Shown here: one piece after another, positions 55,485 to 64,000 of the stretch
Layout of the letters: the number at the start of each line of letters is the position of its first letter
Numbering within the stretch: position 1 is the first letter of the stretch
DNA from: Hyphomicrobiales bacterium
GTDB lineage: Bacteria > Pseudomonadota > Alphaproteobacteria > Rhizobiales > Rhizobiaceae
Assembly: GCA_002709005.1 (NCBI GenBank)
Contig: PAPH01000002.1
Coordinates: 4,302 to 68,301, forward strand
Direction: 5' to 3'
DNA length: 64,000 nucleotides
Notes under the pieces: generated by a model
Seen by the model: the letters and a program-made list of their open reading frames with translations, nothing else
Databases searched by the model: none
What the model was told of the DNA's origin: nothing
Made by a program: the position numbers and the translations under genes

Positions 55485-56258
55485 TTATGCGCGTCGAAAG
55501 TAGGCCGATGGCGTGACGCCCAGCGAGCGTTTGAAAAAGGCGATGAAGGCACTGACGCTGTCATAGCCCATGTCCAGCGCCACCGTGGTGACGGCGTGCC
55601 CCTCGGCAAGCATCTCAAGCGCCCGCATCAGGCAGGCACGCTGGCGCCAAGCTGTGAAAGTAAAGCCCGTCTCAAGGACGAAACGGCGGCTCAGCGTCCG
55701 CTCCGGGATACCTGCCCACTGCGCCCATTCCCTGATATTGCGTCCGTCACCCGGATCGTCGAGCAAGGCCCTCGCGATGCGGACCAGGCGCGGATCGCGG
55801 GGCATCGGCGATCCAAAGGATTCGACCGGAGCTGCTCGCAGCTCATCCAGAATAACCTGTGCAAGGCGCCACTGCTCCGGCGTGAGGTCGTCCCCCTGCC
55901 AGTTCGACGCTCGCATGACGGCTTCGCGCAGCAATCCTGACGTCGCGATCGTGCAAGGGCTGTCGGGCAGCGTGGCGCATGCTACTTCGGAAATATAGCA
56001 ACTCCAGCCCTCCACGGCACCATGGGTCCAACCGTAGTGCTGCTGATGCGGCGGGAGCCAAACCGCATGATCGGCAGGAACGATCCAGGCGCCCGCATCG
56101 GTTCCGATGGTCAGCAGCCCGTGGCGCAGCCCGGACAACTGGCCGCGCGGATGACTGTGGGTACCCAGATCGCGACGTTCCGCCTGTGTTTCGTAGAAAG
56201 CGATTATCAACGGGTCGGGAGCGTCACTGGCAGCAAGGGCATATTTTTCTTCAAGCAT
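55485..56258 (-). CDS. AraC-family transcriptional regulator
   Basis: A 257-residue protein with an N-terminal cupin-like domain (THSHPRGQLSGLRHGLLTI, AVWLPPHQQHYGWTHG) and a C-terminal pair of helix-turn-helices (WAQWAGIPERTLSRRFVLETG, ALDMGYDSVSAFIAFFKRSLG). The layout is that of NimR-like AraC regulators, which often control an adjacent exporter or flavoprotein. It is divergent from the PPOX gene with a 99-base gap. Confidence 0.87.
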   Translation of the reverse strand: MLEEKYALAASDAPDPLIIAFYETQAERRDLGTHSHPRGQLSGLRHGLLTIGTDAGAWIVPADHAVWLPPHQQHYGWTHGAVEGWSCYISEVACATLPDSPCTIATSGLLREAVMRASNWQGDDLTPEQWRLAQVILDELRAAPVESFGSPMPRDPRLVRIARALLDDPGDGRNIREWAQWAGIPERTLSRRFVLETGFTFTAWRQRACLMRALEMLAEGHAVTTVALDMGYDSVSAFIAFFKRSLGVTPSAYFRRA

Positions 56259-56357
56259 GGCGGCAACTCGATATCGATTGGCTCCGGTAGCTTAGCAAAG
56301 CCTCTTCCAAACAGCTATTTGATTTTCTGGAGCACGCCAATATCAGGAGAAAACCCG

Positions 56358-56984
56358 ATGAGCCGGCCCGATCAGCACCTCGCCGAGCAAGATCTCGAGC
56401 GACTTGACTCGCCGCCCTCCGCACACATTCAGAAGGCGGTGACGCCAGAGCTGAACGCGTTTCATGTCGAATACCTGGCGAAAGCGACTTTCTTCTGCTT
56501 GGCAACAGGAGGGAGCGCCGGCCTCGACGCATCGCCTCGCGGCGGGCCGCCCGGCTTTGTGCGCGTGCTCGACAACAGGACGGTGACGTTCGCCGACTGG
56601 CCCGGGAACAACCGGATCGAGTCCATGCGCAACCTCACCTTCGATGACCGCCTGGGCATGCTGTTCCTGTTTCCTGATCTGGATCTGTTCCTGCGCATCA
56701 ATGGTCGGGGTCGCATAGTGGACGATGCGGCCCATTGCGCATCGCTGGCGGAAGGGGCGCATATCCCGAAGACGGCTATCGTCGTCGCGGTGGACGAGGT
56801 CTTGTTTCACTGCGGAAAGGCGGTGAAGCGAGGTCGGTTGTGGGATCCGGCATCACGGTTGGATCGGAATAGCCTTCCCACGCCCGGACAGATGCTGGCC
56901 GCCATGACCAGGCAGGATCAGGCGGCCGCGGATGCCATCGATGCGCAATACGATAATGGGATGCGAAACGGACTATACGGCTGA
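56358..56984 (+). CDS. PPOX-type FMN flavoprotein (MSMEG_1061-like family)
   Basis: A 208-residue pyridoxamine-phosphate-oxidase-fold protein. Family blocks visible: FFCLATGGSAGLDASPRGGPPGFVRVLD, cited here as two parts (FFCLATGG, ASPRGGPPGFVRV), then ADWPGNNRIESMRNL and LFLFPDLDLFLRINGRGRI. Members of this group bind FMN and probably reduce small organic molecules. Substrate unknown. The ATG at 56358 follows CAGGAGA. The gene is likely controlled by the divergent AraC protein. Confidence 0.82.
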   Translation: MSRPDQHLAEQDLERLDSPPSAHIQKAVTPELNAFHVEYLAKATFFCLATGGSAGLDASPRGGPPGFVRVLDNRTVTFADWPGNNRIESMRNLTFDDRLGMLFLFPDLDLFLRINGRGRIVDDAAHCASLAEGAHIPKTAIVVAVDEVLFHCGKAVKRGRLWDPASRLDRNSLPTPGQMLAAMTRQDQAAADAIDAQYDNGMRNGLYG

Positions 56985-57098
56985 CGTCCTTTATCCGCCC
57001 ACGCGCTTACGCCCTACCGTCTTTTGCCTTGCGGCTCATTTGGGTTCGAGCCTCACTCCATGTCGGTCGATCCTCTGGCGCACGTCCACGGCGGCGTA

Positions 57099-58604
57099 TC
57101 AATGCACCGCAGCGTACATGATCGCTTCTTCGGTAGCGCTTTTTGGCTCCATTTCCTCAACGATCTTGCCCTGCCTGGCCACAAGGATGCGGTCCGAGAC
57201 GGCGAGCACTTCGGGAAGATAGGAGGAGATCACCACCACCGCGATCCCCTGATCGGCAAGATCATTGATGAAATGATGGATCTCGGCGATCGCGCCCACA
57301 TCCACCCCGCGCGTCGGCTCGTCGAAGATCACCAGTTTCGGCTTCTGCACAAGCGCCTTGGCGATCACCACCTTCTGCTGGTTGCCGCCGGACAGTTCGA
57401 TGACCTTGGCATTGGGATCGATGGCGCGAATATTGAGTTTCTGCCGCCATTGTTCGGCGAGGTCCACCGCGTCGGACATCGAAATGACCTTGAGGCCGCC
57501 GCCGCGGACCCGCGCCAGATCGCCCATATAGATATTCTCGGCGATCCCCATGGTCTCGAAGAAGCCTTCCGCCTTTCGCTCCTCGGTGACGTAGACGATG
57601 CCGTTGCGAACCGCAGGCGCCGGGACACGGAAGCGGACAGGCTCACCCTCGAATTTCACCTCGCCGCCATGGAAGAAGTCTCGCTTCAACACGCCGGCGA
57701 CGACCTTCAGGGTTTCGGTGCGCCCCGAACCAACGAGGCCGAATATCCCGGTCACCTGACCGGAGAATATCGAAAACGACGTATTGCGGACTATGCTGCC
57801 CATGGAGAGGTTTTCGACCGAGAGCACCTTGCGTCCGCGCGGCCGCACGGTGCGGGTCGCGGCACGCCCCTGCCCGTAGATCTCGCCGGTGAGTTCACGG
57901 CCCACCATGGCGCGGATGATCTTCTCACGGTCGAAGTTCTCGGTCAGATCGGAAGCGATGAGTTTGCCGTCGCGCAGGATTGTGATCCTGTCGGAAATCT
58001 CGAGAGCCTCTTCCAGCGCGTGCGAGATGAAGATGACCGAAACCCCTTGCGCCTTGAGATTGGCTATCAGGTTGAAGAAATAGCGCTTTTCCTCCGGCGT
58101 GAGGGTGGCCGTGGGTTCATCGAACACGATGACCTTCGCCTTGTGATGCACCGCGCGCGCAATCTCAACCATCTGCTTCTGCGCCGCACCGAGCGAGGCG
58201 ACCAGCGCCGAGGGATCGACATGGAAATTGAGCGACTGCAGGAACTGCTGTGCGGCGATATAGATGCCGCGGAGACGGTTGAACGCCTTCTCGCCACCGA
58301 GATAGATGTTCTGCGCCACCGTCATCGACGGTACCAGCGAGTTTTCCTGGTAGACCATGGCGATGCCCTTGGCGAGCGCCTCGGAGGGATTGCGGAAGGT
58401 TGTCTCCTCGCCGTCGACGAGCAGCCGCCCCGCCGTCAGCGTATGGACGCCGGCGATCACCTTGGTGAGCGTCGACTTGCCCGCGCCGTTCTCGCCGAGC
58501 AGCGCGTGCACCTCGCCACGTCCGAGGGCGAAATCCACATTCTCGAAGGCCGGCACGCCACGGAAGGCCTTGGTGGCGTCCCTGAGTTCCACGACAGCCG
58601 TCAT
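57099..58604 (-). CDS. Sugar-type ABC transporter ATP-binding protein (two NBDs)
   Basis: A 501-residue RbsA/MglA-type ATPase. The first domain has an intact Walker A ([11 protein letters not shown]) and Walker B ([11 protein letters not shown]), with the signature loop degenerate (SLGAAQKQM). The second half has a modified P-loop ([10 protein letters not shown]), the LSGGNQQK signature and Walker B ([12 protein letters not shown]). Asymmetric halves like these are normal for the family. It energises the permeases encoded upstream and is the last gene of the operon, overlapping the propeller gene by 4 bases. Confidence 0.93.
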   Translation of the reverse strand: MTAVVELRDATKAFRGVPAFENVDFALGRGEVHALLGENGAGKSTLTKVIAGVHTLTAGRLLVDGEETTFRNPSEALAKGIAMVYQENSLVPSMTVAQNIYLGGEKAFNRLRGIYIAAQQFLQSLNFHVDPSALVASLGAAQKQMVEIARAVHHKAKVIVFDEPTATLTPEEKRYFFNLIANLKAQGVSVIFISHALEEALEISDRITILRDGKLIASDLTENFDREKIIRAMVGRELTGEIYGQGRAATRTVRPRGRKVLSVENLSMGSIVRNTSFSIFSGQVTGIFGLVGSGRTETLKVVAGVLKRDFFHGGEVKFEGEPVRFRVPAPAVRNGIVYVTEERKAEGFFETMGIAENIYMGDLARVRGGGLKVISMSDAVDLAEQWRQKLNIRAIDPNAKVIELSGGNQQKVVIAKALVQKPKLVIFDEPTRGVDVGAIAEIHHFINDLADQGIAVVVISSYLPEVLAVSDRILVARQGKIVEEMEPKSATEEAIMYAAVH

Positions 58605-59737
58605 TGAACGCTCCCCTTTTCTCCGGATTGCGACACGTCGTCGAAGGCGCGGCTATCCATGCGCATGAGCACGCCCGCGCCCCTGGCCGTGACGAGAACA
58701 TTGCCGTCCACGGGCAGGACGGAGGTCACGCCGTGCCGGCTGCCCCCTGCCCGGCTGTGGGCGCTGGCGACCGGTGCGAAATCATCATTCAGCTGGATGA
58801 GAAGACCGTAGGAGCGCGTCGGGGCCCAGGGCTTGTGAATGCCGAGGCGGATGACGCCACCGGCCTGCAATGGCTCCTTGAAACTGAGCCCGCTCGCCAG
58901 CGCCGGCGCGATCCAGTAGTCGGGCTCGACTTCCGCCATCATCATCTTCCGGTAGCCGTGCTCGCGGAGCACGAATTCCTGAAGCTGCGAGCGGACGGCG
59001 AAGGCCGCCAGCCAGTACCCGCCATTTCCGGCCGACACGATGCGTCCGGGATAGGCCGGCAGATCGTCGAGCACCGAAACGGGCGCGCCGCCATCGGCGG
59101 GCAACCGGACCAGGCGATGCCGCCATGCTTCTGAAACAATGAGCGAGCCGTCGGGCGTCAGGCACAAGCCTGCGGGATAGGCGAGGTCCCGCCGGATCGT
59201 CTCGACGCGCCCGCTCGCGACCTCGACACGCAGCACAGATCCGCTGCGGCCCAGTTCCAGGAGGTCGCGGGGCCAGTCGCGCGCGCCGGTCGTGCGGGAC
59301 CCGTTGCAAACGAGAAGCGTGTTCGCATCGGCGAAGATCATCGCGGTCGGGCAGTTGATCTTGTCGCCGCCGACCAGGCTTTGCTCGGTCCCGTCGGCCG
59401 CCAACAACCGGATGCCGCCGCCGTCGAGGCCGATCGCGACGGCGGCGTCCGGGTGTGCGGCGAGCGACATGATCTCGGCATTGAAGCTGGCCGGCGTTTG
59501 CGGAGCGTCCGCGCCAGCGGCCCGCAGCCGGAGCAAACGGTCACCCGCAGATGCCAGCAATCCGTTCGCGCCCATGACGAGATTGTCGATACCAGGCTCC
59601 TCCAGCACCGCCGCCGCCGTCTCGAGCATGTCGTTCGGCTTGAGCGGGCCATCCATCACCGGCACCGTGATCGACGAGTTGCCGCGCCCGCCCATCAGAC
59701 GGCCGGCGGCGGTTGCGACGAAATCAGCGAGACCCAT
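58601..59737 (-). CDS. Strictosidine-synthase-like (SMP-30 superfamily) beta-propeller protein
   Basis: A 378-residue cytoplasmic-looking protein without a signal peptide. Recognisable propeller blocks: YPAGLCLTPDGSLIVSEAW, then DDLPAYPGRIVSAGNGGYWL, which parallel blocks in the C-terminal half of the fused permease upstream. This suggests the two are paralogs that arose by duplication. Members of the superfamily are lactonases or esterases with a central metal; catalytic activity here is unproven. It overlaps the fused permease gene by 14 bases and the ATPase gene by 4. Confidence 0.8.
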   Translation of the reverse strand: MGLADFVATAAGRLMGGRGNSSITVPVMDGPLKPNDMLETAAAVLEEPGIDNLVMGANGLLASAGDRLLRLRAAGADAPQTPASFNAEIMSLAAHPDAAVAIGLDGGGIRLLAADGTEQSLVGGDKINCPTAMIFADANTLLVCNGSRTTGARDWPRDLLELGRSGSVLRVEVASGRVETIRRDLAYPAGLCLTPDGSLIVSEAWRHRLVRLPADGGAPVSVLDDLPAYPGRIVSAGNGGYWLAAFAVRSQLQEFVLREHGYRKMMMAEVEPDYWIAPALASGLSFKEPLQAGGVIRLGIHKPWAPTRSYGLLIQLNDDFAPVASAHSRAGGSRHGVTSVLPVDGNVLVTARGAGVLMRMDSRAFDDVSQSGEKGSVQ

Positions 59738-61847
59738 TTTCGGCTCCCCAGTAGAATTCCTGCGACGTCCAGTCCGGATCGGCGTCCTTCAACTTCAATC
59801 GGCCGATCCGGTCGTTGTAGAGCCCGCCGAGATAAAGATAGCCCTTGTGCTCGCGCATCGAGGTGACCATCGGATGATTCACGCCGCCGAGATCCCACAG
59901 GGATTCGAGCACTTCGCCATCGGGCGCGAATTTCAGCACGCAGCCGGTGTTGATGTTCGGGAACAGCCACTCGTCCCTGGCGATGCGGGTCGCCATGCGC
60001 TTGCGCAGACCCGGCTTGCGAAGCGCCAGATCGAGTGCCGGCGAGCGCATGCCGACGAGCGCGACCCAGAAATTGCCATCCGAGGCGCGGTTGATGTTGT
60101 CGGGATAGCCCGGCAGGTTCGGCACGACCGTTTCGCATGTTCCCTTCTTCGCCCCGGCGAACCAGTAGCGATTGATCCGGCAGCCCCAGGTTTCGGCGAA
60201 AAAGAAGGATTCTCCGTCCCCGACCATGCAAACGCCATTGGGAAACTGGAGATTGCGCAGCACGGTGCGGGTCGATCTGTCGCGCGGATCGTAGCAGATG
60301 AGACGCCCGTTGCCGCGACTCTCGAGCGCGTCATAGGCCCAGTCATGCATGTCGTAGCGAATGGTCGCCTCTGAAAAGAAGATCCGGCCGTCGGGCGCGA
60401 TATCGAGGTCGTCGGCGAGCTTGAGCCGGGAATCGTCGATCACCGAAAGGAAAGTCCGGTTGGTCTCGTCGGTGAGCTTTTCAACGCGGCGATCCGGAGC
60501 GATCCGATACAGCCCCATGCCGCCGACGCAGACATTCAGATTGTCGTGCCTGTCAAACGCCATGCCGAGCGGATGCCCGCCGATATGGGCAAAGATTTCC
60601 CACTCGTCGTAGTCGGGCGCGAGGAACCGGACGATATCCCCGTGCCGGTTGGGACAATAAAGGTTGTCATGACGGTCGAAAATGACGACTTCCGGCCCCT
60701 CGATCTGGCCCTTGCCGATCAGGCTGACCTCGCGCAGGCGGTCATTGAGCGCGTAGGGCGTACCGCTGCCGGCATCGGTCTCCGGCATTTCCGGCAGCTT
60801 GAAATAGGAGGGAGAGACATAGACCTTGTTGAGGATCTTGTGACGGTTCTTCAGCCAGCGCACGTCGATGGCAACGACGAGCAGGAGAATGCCGCCGAGG
60901 ATTGCCGAACTGATGCCGCCGCTGATGCCGATGCGGACCATGCTGTCGGTCAGGATGAGGACCACGATCGCACCGAGAACGGATTTCGCCACCGAGCCGC
61001 GCCCGCCGCCCAGACTGTTGCCGCCCAACACGGCCGCCGTCAGCGCTGCGAGTTCCAGACCAACCCCGGTGTCCGAACCGGCGCTGCCGAGGCGCGCGGC
61101 GAAGAAAAGCCCGGAGGCCGAGGCAAGCACGCCGGACCAGACATAGGTCAGGAACACGGTTCGCTTGACGTTCAGCCCGGCATTGAAGGCCGACCGTCGG
61201 CTGCCCCCGACAGCGCTCAGATGCCAGCCGAAGCGTGCGCGGGTGAGAACGACATGCCATGTCAGGACGATCGCGACCGCGACGAGGAATGAGACCGGCA
61301 TCCCGAGCACGTTCCCCTCGCCGAGAAAGAACCAGAAATCGGAATCCGGGAAGACGGCGGAAATGGCAACGGCGTAGCGCAGCAGGATGATGTCGACGAT
61401 TGACCGGATGATGATCAGCGTCACCAGTGTGGTGAGGAACGCGCGAATGCGCAGATAGCCGATCAGAAACCCGTTGACCGCACCGCACAGGGCACCCACG
61501 GCGAGCGTCGCAGCGATCGTAGCCCAGACCGGCCAGCCGAGCAGGTTCATGCAGATCAGTGCGGTGATATTGGCCAGCGCGAAGACGCTGCCGACCGATA
61601 GGTCGAGACCGCCAGCCAGCAGAACAATTCCCATCGCCATGACGATGATGGAGAATTCGGCGAGCTGACGCGAGGTTTCCGTCAGGCTGGCGAGCGAGAA
61701 GAATCCGGGATCGCGCGCCAGGAAAAACCCGACCACGAGCAGGACCGCGAATGCGGGCACCAGATTGTCGCTCCACCGCTTCGTCAGCACCTCGCCGAGC
61801 AGCTTTTCCGGGAAATATCGATAGTAAAGACGTGTGGCAGCTTCCAT
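59724..61847 (-). CDS. Sugar-type ABC permease fused to a strictosidine-synthase-like propeller
   Basis: A 707-residue fusion. About residues 1-340 are a ribose-type permease with 8-10 helices and the family motifs GIVLLAGGLDLSVGS and GGNSLGGGRGSVAKSVLG. About residues 345-707 form a six-bladed propeller of the strictosidine-synthase/APMAP-like type (EGPEVVIFDRHDNLY, ADDLDIAPDGRIFFSEAT, FPNGVCMVGDGES, LPGYPDNINRASDGNFWVAL). There is no frameshift or stop between halves. The topology would place the propeller in the cytoplasm. A lactonase or hydrolase acting on the imported substrate is inferred. ATG 61847 is chosen over GTG 61850 for better spacing from GGGAG. Confidence 0.88.
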   Translation of the reverse strand: MEAATRLYYRYFPEKLLGEVLTKRWSDNLVPAFAVLLVVGFFLARDPGFFSLASLTETSRQLAEFSIIVMAMGIVLLAGGLDLSVGSVFALANITALICMNLLGWPVWATIAATLAVGALCGAVNGFLIGYLRIRAFLTTLVTLIIIRSIVDIILLRYAVAISAVFPDSDFWFFLGEGNVLGMPVSFLVAVAIVLTWHVVLTRARFGWHLSAVGGSRRSAFNAGLNVKRTVFLTYVWSGVLASASGLFFAARLGSAGSDTGVGLELAALTAAVLGGNSLGGGRGSVAKSVLGAIVVLILTDSMVRIGISGGISSAILGGILLLVVAIDVRWLKNRHKILNKVYVSPSYFKLPEMPETDAGSGTPYALNDRLREVSLIGKGQIEGPEVVIFDRHDNLYCPNRHGDIVRFLAPDYDEWEIFAHIGGHPLGMAFDRHDNLNVCVGGMGLYRIAPDRRVEKLTDETNRTFLSVIDDSRLKLADDLDIAPDGRIFFSEATIRYDMHDWAYDALESRGNGRLICYDPRDRSTRTVLRNLQFPNGVCMVGDGESFFFAETWGCRINRYWFAGAKKGTCETVVPNLPGYPDNINRASDGNFWVALVGMRSPALDLALRKPGLRKRMATRIARDEWLFPNINTGCVLKFAPDGEVLESLWDLGGVNHPMVTSMREHKGYLYLGGLYNDRIGRLKLKDADPDWTSQEFYWGAENGSR

Positions 61848-61914
61848 CACCGCGCTCCCTAGGCCGGGCGCCGCCGCGGAACAGATGTCGCGGCGGCAAT
61901 TACACGATCGGCGA

Positions 61915-62919
61915 TCAGTTCTTCAGGACGTCGAGGTCCCAGCAGCTTTCCGGCCCCAGCGTGTCCTTGGTGATGATCTTGTTCGGCGTGTAGAGCACGA
62001 ACTGTTCGGATCCCGCCGGTTCATCGGACTGCAGCAGGATGCTGACAGCGCTGATCAGGTCGCGGCCCTGCCCCGGAACGTCATAGGAGATCACTTCGTT
62101 GAAGGTGCCGTTCTCGACACCCTGGCAGGCCGTCTTGTTGCCGCCACCGGAGGTGATCAGATAGATGTCCTTGCCCGATTCCTGAATGGCGGCGCCGGTG
62201 CCAGCATCCATCACGTCCCAGAACCCGATGATTCCGCAGAGATCGGGATTCTGCTGGATGACGGTCTGGGTGATCCCCCGCGCCTTCGACTGGTCCCAGT
62301 CGCCGGTCTGGCTGGAGACGATCTCGATGTCGTCATTGTCCTTGAGCTTCTCGGTGATCGCGTTGAGCTGATAGACGCTCGCAGCGGCGGTCGCAGGGCC
62401 CTGCACCAGGGCGATCTTGCCGCTCTTGCCCGCGCTCTTGCCGCAGACTTCCAGCATCCGGTTGGCGGCGTATTCACCCATGCCGTACCAGTCGGCTCCG
62501 ACGAAGGCGTCGGTCTGGTAGGTCGAGCGCATATTGACCTGGACCACCTTGATGCCGGCGTCTTGGGCGCGCTTGAGCGTCCGCGCGTAGGACGTCACGT
62601 CGAAGTTCTGGACGACAATGACATCCGGCTTCTCGGTGATCGCCTGGGTGATGGCACGGGTTCCGGTATCAGTGCTCCAGTTGGCATCGCGGATGTCGAG
62701 TTGATAGCCGCGGCGTTCGGCGTCCTTGCGCATGACGGCCGCCCAGCCCTCGGGCAGATCGAAACTCATCGACATCGGCACGAAGACCACCTGCCGGCCC
62801 TTGAGCTTGTCGAGCGTCGGCTGACGGATCTCGTCGCTGAGCCCTTCCTGGGCCTGCGCGCCGGTGACGGCGAGTACGAGGCTGGCCGCTAGGCCCGCGA
62901 TTGCACACTTCATGTTCAT
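61915..62919 (-). CDS. Periplasmic sugar-type substrate-binding protein
   Basis: A 334-residue exported protein with a signal peptide (1-23, ending GAQA). It has the RbsB/peripla_BP_4 layout: VVFVPMSMSFDLPEGWAAVM, KPDVIVVQNFDVTSYART, GIIGFWDVMDAGTGAAIQ. Family members bind sugars, sugar acids, polyols or autoinducer-2. The GGAGG site upstream is strong. It is placed between the two permease genes. Confidence 0.9.
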   Translation of the reverse strand: MNMKCAIAGLAASLVLAVTGAQAQEGLSDEIRQPTLDKLKGRQVVFVPMSMSFDLPEGWAAVMRKDAERRGYQLDIRDANWSTDTGTRAITQAITEKPDVIVVQNFDVTSYARTLKRAQDAGIKVVQVNMRSTYQTDAFVGADWYGMGEYAANRMLEVCGKSAGKSGKIALVQGPATAAASVYQLNAITEKLKDNDDIEIVSSQTGDWDQSKARGITQTVIQQNPDLCGIIGFWDVMDAGTGAAIQESGKDIYLITSGGGNKTACQGVENGTFNEVISYDVPGQGRDLISAVSILLQSDEPAGSEQFVLYTPNKIITKDTLGPESCWDLDVLKN

Positions 62920-62940
62920 TTCGTTTCCTCCCTGTTTTTG

Positions 62941-63969
62941 TCAGATATCGCCCTGTTGGGCGGTTTGCTCGTCACGTGGATTGAGAAGCGCGTCGACGAT
63001 GAGCGCGAGCAGCAGCACCGCGCTCTTAATCAGGTTCTGCACCGTGTAGGAGATGTCCATGATGGTCATCGCGTTGAGTAGCAGGCCGATCAGCGCCGTT
63101 CCGACCACCACGTTGCGCACGCCGCCACGTCCCCCAGTCAGACCGATGCCTCCCAGCACGACGACCAGAAGAACGTCGTAGATGACGGTCGAGTTGACGA
63201 TGCGCATGTTCATGCTGGCGACGGAGGCGGCGGTGACCGCGCCCGCCAGAAACGCCATGAGTCCTGAGATGATGTATTGCAGGACAATCACCGGGCGCAC
63301 CGGAATGCCGGTAATGCGCGCGGTTTCCAGATTGTCGCCGAGCGCATAGATGAAACGGCCGATGCCCGTACGCCTGAGAAACAGGTAGAGGACGAGCGCG
63401 GTGAAGGCGAAGAGCCAGATCGAGACGGGAATTCCGAGCACCGAACCACGTCCGATGAAGAGGAACCAGTCGAGGTCGCTCGGAATGTTGTTGACGTCGA
63501 GATCGGCGATGACGCCTCGTCCCAGTCCGTAGACGATCGAGGCGACGGCTAGCGTGGCGAAGATCGAGGGAATCTCGACATAGGCCACGAGAAATCCCAG
63601 GACAAGCGCGACGACGAGGACAAAGCCGAGGCCGATGACGAGCGCTTCGCCGAACCCGTAACCCTTGTTCGCCAGAACGATCGACACGGTCAGCGACACC
63701 GCCATGACGGCAACCAGAGAAAGGTCAACGCCCCGGCCGATGACGACGACGGCCATCCCGATGCTGAGCAGGCCGAGAACGGCGACGTTGCGCACAAGCG
63801 CGACGAGATTGCCCGGCGTCAGGAAGTTGTCGAGAGCGACGGAAAAGAGAACGAACAGCACCGCGGCCGCGACCGCGACGATCAGCTCCTGGGTGATGAC
63901 GAAGCCCTTGTCGCGCCGGGTTGCAACGTCACTGTCATGCGGTTTTTCCACAGCCGGGTTCATCTTCAT
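62941..63969 (-). CDS. Sugar-type ABC transporter permease
   Basis: A 342-residue RbsC-type permease with about 8-10 helices. The motifs GMAVVVIGRGVDLSLVAVM and GGIGLTGGRGGVRNVVVG are in their usual places. With the fused permease it would form the heterodimeric membrane channel. The ATG at 63969 follows AGGGA. The remaining 31 bases of the window hold no further gene; the operon promoter and any regulator lie beyond the right edge. Confidence 0.9.
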   Translation of the reverse strand: MKMNPAVEKPHDSDVATRRDKGFVITQELIVAVAAAVLFVLFSVALDNFLTPGNLVALVRNVAVLGLLSIGMAVVVIGRGVDLSLVAVMAVSLTVSIVLANKGYGFGEALVIGLGFVLVVALVLGFLVAYVEIPSIFATLAVASIVYGLGRGVIADLDVNNIPSDLDWFLFIGRGSVLGIPVSIWLFAFTALVLYLFLRRTGIGRFIYALGDNLETARITGIPVRPVIVLQYIISGLMAFLAGAVTAASVASMNMRIVNSTVIYDVLLVVVLGGIGLTGGRGGVRNVVVGTALIGLLLNAMTIMDISYTVQNLIKSAVLLLALIVDALLNPRDEQTAQQGDI

Positions 63970-64000
63970 GTTCCCTGTTTAGATGCGCGTCGCGAAAAGG

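Noticed and set aside
57099-58604. Degenerate first signature motif in the ABC ATPase as a sign of inactivation
   Set aside because: RbsA/MglA-type ATPases commonly have asymmetric halves; the rest of the protein is intact.

Overview
The window is a GC-rich, gene-dense stretch of an alphaproteobacterial chromosome. It is most likely from the Hyphomicrobiales (rhizobia/Aurantimonas-like group), judged from gene content and order: soxRS-VW-XYZABCD, fdsGB-A-fdhD-fdsD, cysG-DUF2849-cysI-DUF934, and dac-tmk-holB-metG-tatD. I cannot fix the genus from sequence reading alone. About 57 protein genes and one tRNA gene are supported. There is no rRNA, CRISPR array, transposase or integrase. No gene-free stretch exceeds 300 bases; the longest is about 230.

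Region 1 (1-8.7 kb) is a thiosulfate-oxidation (Sox) cluster. The ArsR-type repressor soxR (cut by the window edge) and thioredoxin soxS lie on the minus strand. They diverge from soxV-soxW and soxX-Y-Z-A-B-C-D. The complete SoxXA/YZ/B/CD set predicts periplasmic oxidation of thiosulfate to sulfate. Candidate operators lie upstream of soxR and in the soxS-soxV and soxW-soxX gaps.

Region 2 (8.8-16.3 kb) is a translationally coupled pair: a PAN-domain alpha-2-macroglobulin carrying an intact thioester motif, and penicillin-binding protein 1C.

Region 3 (16.3-21.1 kb) holds a minus-strand nucleoside-deaminase-like gene and the sulfite-assimilation module cysG, DUF2849, cysI, DUF934.

Region 4 (21.2-32.9 kb) looks like a formate/oxalate unit. 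It has a sigma-54 response regulator and histidine kinase, a long OFA-family MFS transporter behind a near-consensus sigma-54 promoter, and the NAD-dependent molybdenum formate dehydrogenase operon fdsG-fdsB-[DUF4287]-fdsA-fdhD-fdsD. The small DUF4287 gene is wedged between fdsB and fdsA by two 4-base overlaps. Together with Sox, this suggests use of inorganic sulfur and one-carbon electron donors.

Region 5 (32.9-39.9 kb) is mixed: an outer-membrane beta-barrel protein, a LuxR-type regulator, a LysE exporter, a FosX-type fosfomycin resistance protein, a VOC protein, an S9-like hydrolase with no normal start codon, and a divergent HxlR/SDR pair around a clear operator palindrome.

Region 6 (40.0-48.5 kb, minus strand) is housekeeping: rlpA, a D,D-carboxypeptidase, tmk, holB, metG, tatD, an MBL hydrolase and a YbaK-like deacylase, plus a small exported protein. 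Region 7 (48.6-57.0 kb) holds anmK, a glutamate-synthase-like FMN protein, poxB, an MscS channel, an exported DsrE protein, tRNA-Ser(UGA), an AraC regulator and a PPOX-type flavoprotein.

Region 8 (57.1-64.0 kb, minus strand) is a ribose-type ABC transporter operon. One permease is fused to a strictosidine-synthase-like beta-propeller, and a second propeller gene follows it.
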